Shown here one piece after another: positions 4,087 through 6,014 of a DNA stretch of 6,014 bases. The notes under the pieces were generated by a model. The model was not told the DNA's origin and did no database searches. It worked only from the letters and a program-made list of their open reading frames with translations. How positions within the stretch are numbered: the first letter of the stretch is position 1; each line of letters begins with the position of its first letter. A program made the translations under genes and the position numbers. This DNA comes from Bacteroidales bacterium (GTDB lineage Bacteria; Bacteroidota; Bacteroidia; Bacteroidales; JAOZTL01). Where the stretch lies: positions 1-6,014 of the forward strand of contig JAOZTL010000216.1 of the NCBI GenBank assembly GCA_029942205.1, given 5' to 3'.

Positions 4087-6014
4087 ATGAAAAAAACAAT
4101 ACTTTTAATGCTTTTAGGTATTCTAAATTTTCAATTGATTTCTGCTCAAACAGCCGAGATTGATAGTCTTGAAAACCTATTACAGAAGTATACTGAAAAA
4201 GACAGTATAAGGGTTAATTTACTAAATGAAATAGCCTATAAGATTTATTTAAGAGATTTTAATAAAACGTTAATGTATGCCACAGAAGCCAATGAATTAG
4301 CTACTAAATTGAATTACCAGAAAGGAAGAGCCGAAAGCTTTCGTTATATTGGAATACATTATTATATGGAAGCTAATTATTCTAAAGCATTAGAATTTTA
4401 TCAAAAATCATTAAAAGTAGAGGAGAATTTAAGTAATGATAAAGGTATTGCAAGGTGCTATAATAATATTGGAATGATTTATAGATATCAGAAAGACTTC
4501 CCAAAAGCCTTGGAGTACTTACAAAAAGCATTAAAGAAGAGTGAAGAATCTAATGATAGATTAGGTAGTTCCTTGTCTTTAAATAATATAGGAAATACGT
4601 ATAGAAATATGACCGACTACTCAAAAGCCTTGGAATATTATCAAAGAGCATTAACAATAAAAAAAGAGCTAGGAAATAAGCGAGGAATTGCTGGAAGTTT
4701 ACATAATATTGGAAAAAACTATAAATATCAAGCTAATTATATTAAATCGTTAGAATATTTACACGAGTCTATTAAATTATCTATTGAAATAGGAGACAAA
4801 TCAATTGAAGCTCGGAATTATACGGAATTAGGATCTGTATATTTAAAACTAAATAAAATAAAAAAAGCCTATAATTATAGTAAAACAGCCTACATTTTAG
4901 CGACCGATATAGGCGAACTCTATTTTCAAAAAGAAAGTTCGAAAATATTAACCAAAACGTGTGAAATACTTGGTTTATATAAGGAAGCCTATAAATATCA
5001 TATTATCTTTAAAGCCGTAAATGACAGCATTTATAATGAGAAAAATGTAAAAAAAATAGCAGAATTAGAATCTCAATATAAATATGAGAAAGAGAAACAA
5101 ATCACAGAATTAGAACAACAAAAAAAAGATGCAATACATATTGCAGATGAAAAGCGACAAAAAACAATTCGTAATTTCTTTATTTTAGCATTTATTTTAA
5201 TGGCTTTACTTGCCACTATTATATATAAAAATTTCTTACAAAAACGCAAAGCAAATGATGTTCTTGCAAAGCAAAAAAAGGAAATAGGAGATAAAAATGA
5301 AGAGTTATTTCAGCAAAATGAGGAAATTCATGCTCAGTCAGAAGAGATGACAATTAAAAATAAGGAACTCAATGAATTAAATGCAACAAAAGACAAATTT
5401 TTCTCAATAATAGCGCATGATTTAAGAAATCCATTTAATACTCTTTTAGGCTTTTCAGAAATGTTATTAAATAATTTTAAAAATTACAAAGAAGAAGAAC
5501 TAAATGAATTTCTAGGTATTATTAACCTAAGTGCAAAGAAGAATTTTGATTTATTAGACAATTTACTTACTTGGGCTAGATCCCAAACGGGTGGAATTAA
5601 ATTTTCACCCGTTAAATGTAATATAAAAACAACAATTGATAATGAAACTTCATTATTGGCAGATGTTGCCGAAGTTAAAAATATAAAATTATTGATAAAT
5701 ATAGAAGCTGATTTATATGTAAATATTGATAAGAACATGGCAAAAACGGTTATCAGAAACCTAATCTCTAATGCTATAAAATTCACACCAAAAGGAGGTG
5801 AAATAATAGTATCTGCAAGCCAAAATAGTCAAGATTTCATAGAAGTTTCAATAAAAGATAATGGTGTAGGAATCCCCAACGAAATACAATCTAAGTTATT
5901 TGATATTAGTGAAAACACGACAACAAAAGGAACTGAAAAAGAAACAGGAACAGGTTTGGGGTTAATTCTCTGCAAAGAATTTGTGGAAAAACACAGTGGG
6001 GAAATTTGGGTCGA
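4087..6014 (+). CDS. TPR-containing membrane sensor histidine kinase, 3'-truncated by window edge
   Basis: This is a two-component sensor kinase that would autophosphorylate and pass the phosphate to an unseen response regulator; the signal is unknown. The frame is open for 642 codons to the right edge. Residues 1-20 are a signal peptide (MKK, Leu/Ile core, ISA then Gln21, fitting Gln at +1 seen in Bacteroidota). Seven TPR-like units fill 41-320, probably periplasmic. A charged coiled coil (320-360), a membrane segment (363-381) and a second coiled coil (385-440) follow. HisKA has AHDLRNP with phospho-acceptor His444; Asp445 and Asn448 fit the kinase and phosphatase positions. HATPase_c shows the N box (Asn558, Asn562), DNGVGIP (591-597), KLFDI (603-607) and GTGLGL (621-626). 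Perhaps 15-30 residues are missing, unless a receiver or other domain follows. ATG 4087 is chosen because the signal peptide starts there; no Shine-Dalgarno site is visible. G+C is low next to aroA and the protease. The gene is divergent from the protease. Confidence 0.94.
   Translation, partial: MKKTILLMLLGILNFQLISAQTAEIDSLENLLQKYTEKDSIRVNLLNEIAYKIYLRDFNKTLMYATEANELATKLNYQKGRAESFRYIGIHYYMEANYSKALEFYQKSLKVEENLSNDKGIARCYNNIGMIYRYQKDFPKALEYLQKALKKSEESNDRLGSSLSLNNIGNTYRNMTDYSKALEYYQRALTIKKELGNKRGIAGSLHNIGKNYKYQANYIKSLEYLHESIKLSIEIGDKSIEARNYTELGSVYLKLNKIKKAYNYSKTAYILATDIGELYFQKESSKILTKTCEILGLYKEAYKYHIIFKAVNDSIYNEKNVKKIAELESQYKYEKEKQITELEQQKKDAIHIADEKRQKTIRNFFILAFILMALLATIIYKNFLQKRKANDVLAKQKKEIGDKNEELFQQNEEIHAQSEEMTIKNKELNELNATKDKFFSIIAHDLRNPFNTLLGFSEMLLNNFKNYKEEELNEFLGIINLSAKKNFDLLDNLLTWARSQTGGIKFSPVKCNIKTTIDNETSLLADVAEVKNIKLLINIEADLYVNIDKNMAKTVIRNLISNAIKFTPKGGEIIVSASQNSQDFIEVSIKDNGVGIPNEIQSKLFDISENTTTKGTEKETGTGLGLILCKEFVEKHSGEIWV
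4207..5046 (+). repeat. Seven-unit TPR array, 120-base period
   Basis: Units begin at residues 41, 81, 121, 161, 201, 241 and 281 of the kinase with no insertion or deletion between them. The central units share NNIG, then Y-xKALEYY-xxAL, ending near a Gly. The 40-residue step (34 plus a six-residue linker) is typical of kinesin-light-chain-like TPRs. Traces survive in DNA: CAAAAGCCTTGGA occurs at 4502-4514 and again at 4622-4634, exactly 120 bases apart, which suggests growth by tandem duplication. The first and last units are the most degenerate. The array is a likely protein- or peptide-binding sensor surface. Confidence 0.88.

Noticed and set aside
5484..5786. Minus-strand 100-residue ORF inside the kinase
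   Set aside because: It is antisense to HisKA and HATPase_c codons that carry clear motifs on the plus strand.

Overview
The window looks like chromosomal DNA of a member of the Bacteroidota. The evidence is an AroA with the DLAQT-type motif usual in that phylum, weak or absent Shine-Dalgarno sites, A/T-rich leaders, matches to the Bacteroidota promoter elements (TTTG and TAnnTTTG), a signal peptide that leaves Gln at +1, and a periplasmic-TPR histidine kinase of a kind common there. I cannot resolve the class or genus.

Layout. (1) 1-1722, plus strand: the 3' part of aroA (EPSP synthase, shikimate pathway; about 155-160 N-terminal residues lie off the left edge), joined by an ATGA overlap to a complete hldD (ADP-L-glycero-D-manno-heptose 6-epimerase, LPS inner-core precursor). 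(2) 1736-1770: a strong hairpin with an A tract before it and a T tract after it, able to end the plus-strand pair and the convergent minus-strand gene. (3) 1906-3405, minus strand: a complete 499-residue subtilisin-family (S8) lipoprotein protease with signal peptide, lipobox, I9-like propeptide and catalytic domain, and no C-terminal sorting domain. (4) 3406-4086: a 681-base A/T-rich divergent intergenic region with no credible gene but several promoter-like and operator-like elements. (5) 4087-6014, plus strand: a sensor histidine kinase (signal peptide, seven TPR-like units in exact 40-residue register, one membrane segment, coiled coil, HisKA, HATPase_c) that runs off the right edge, probably shortly before its stop.

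How the genes relate. aroA and hldD are probably co-transcribed housekeeping or envelope genes. The protease and the kinase are divergent and share an intergenic region. Nothing shows that they work together, although an envelope sensor beside a cell-surface protease is a testable pairing. No response regulator is visible. Composition changes across the window: rows sampled in aroA and the protease are about 43-47% G+C, and rows sampled in the kinase gene about 20-30%.

I found no clear undescribed system. The least ordinary points are in the protease (no Asn at the usual oxyanion-hole position, a CxxCH motif near the catalytic Ser, a lipid anchor on the propeptide side), followed by the very regular TPR array of the kinase and a well-spaced promoter bracketed by a 9-bp inverted repeat.
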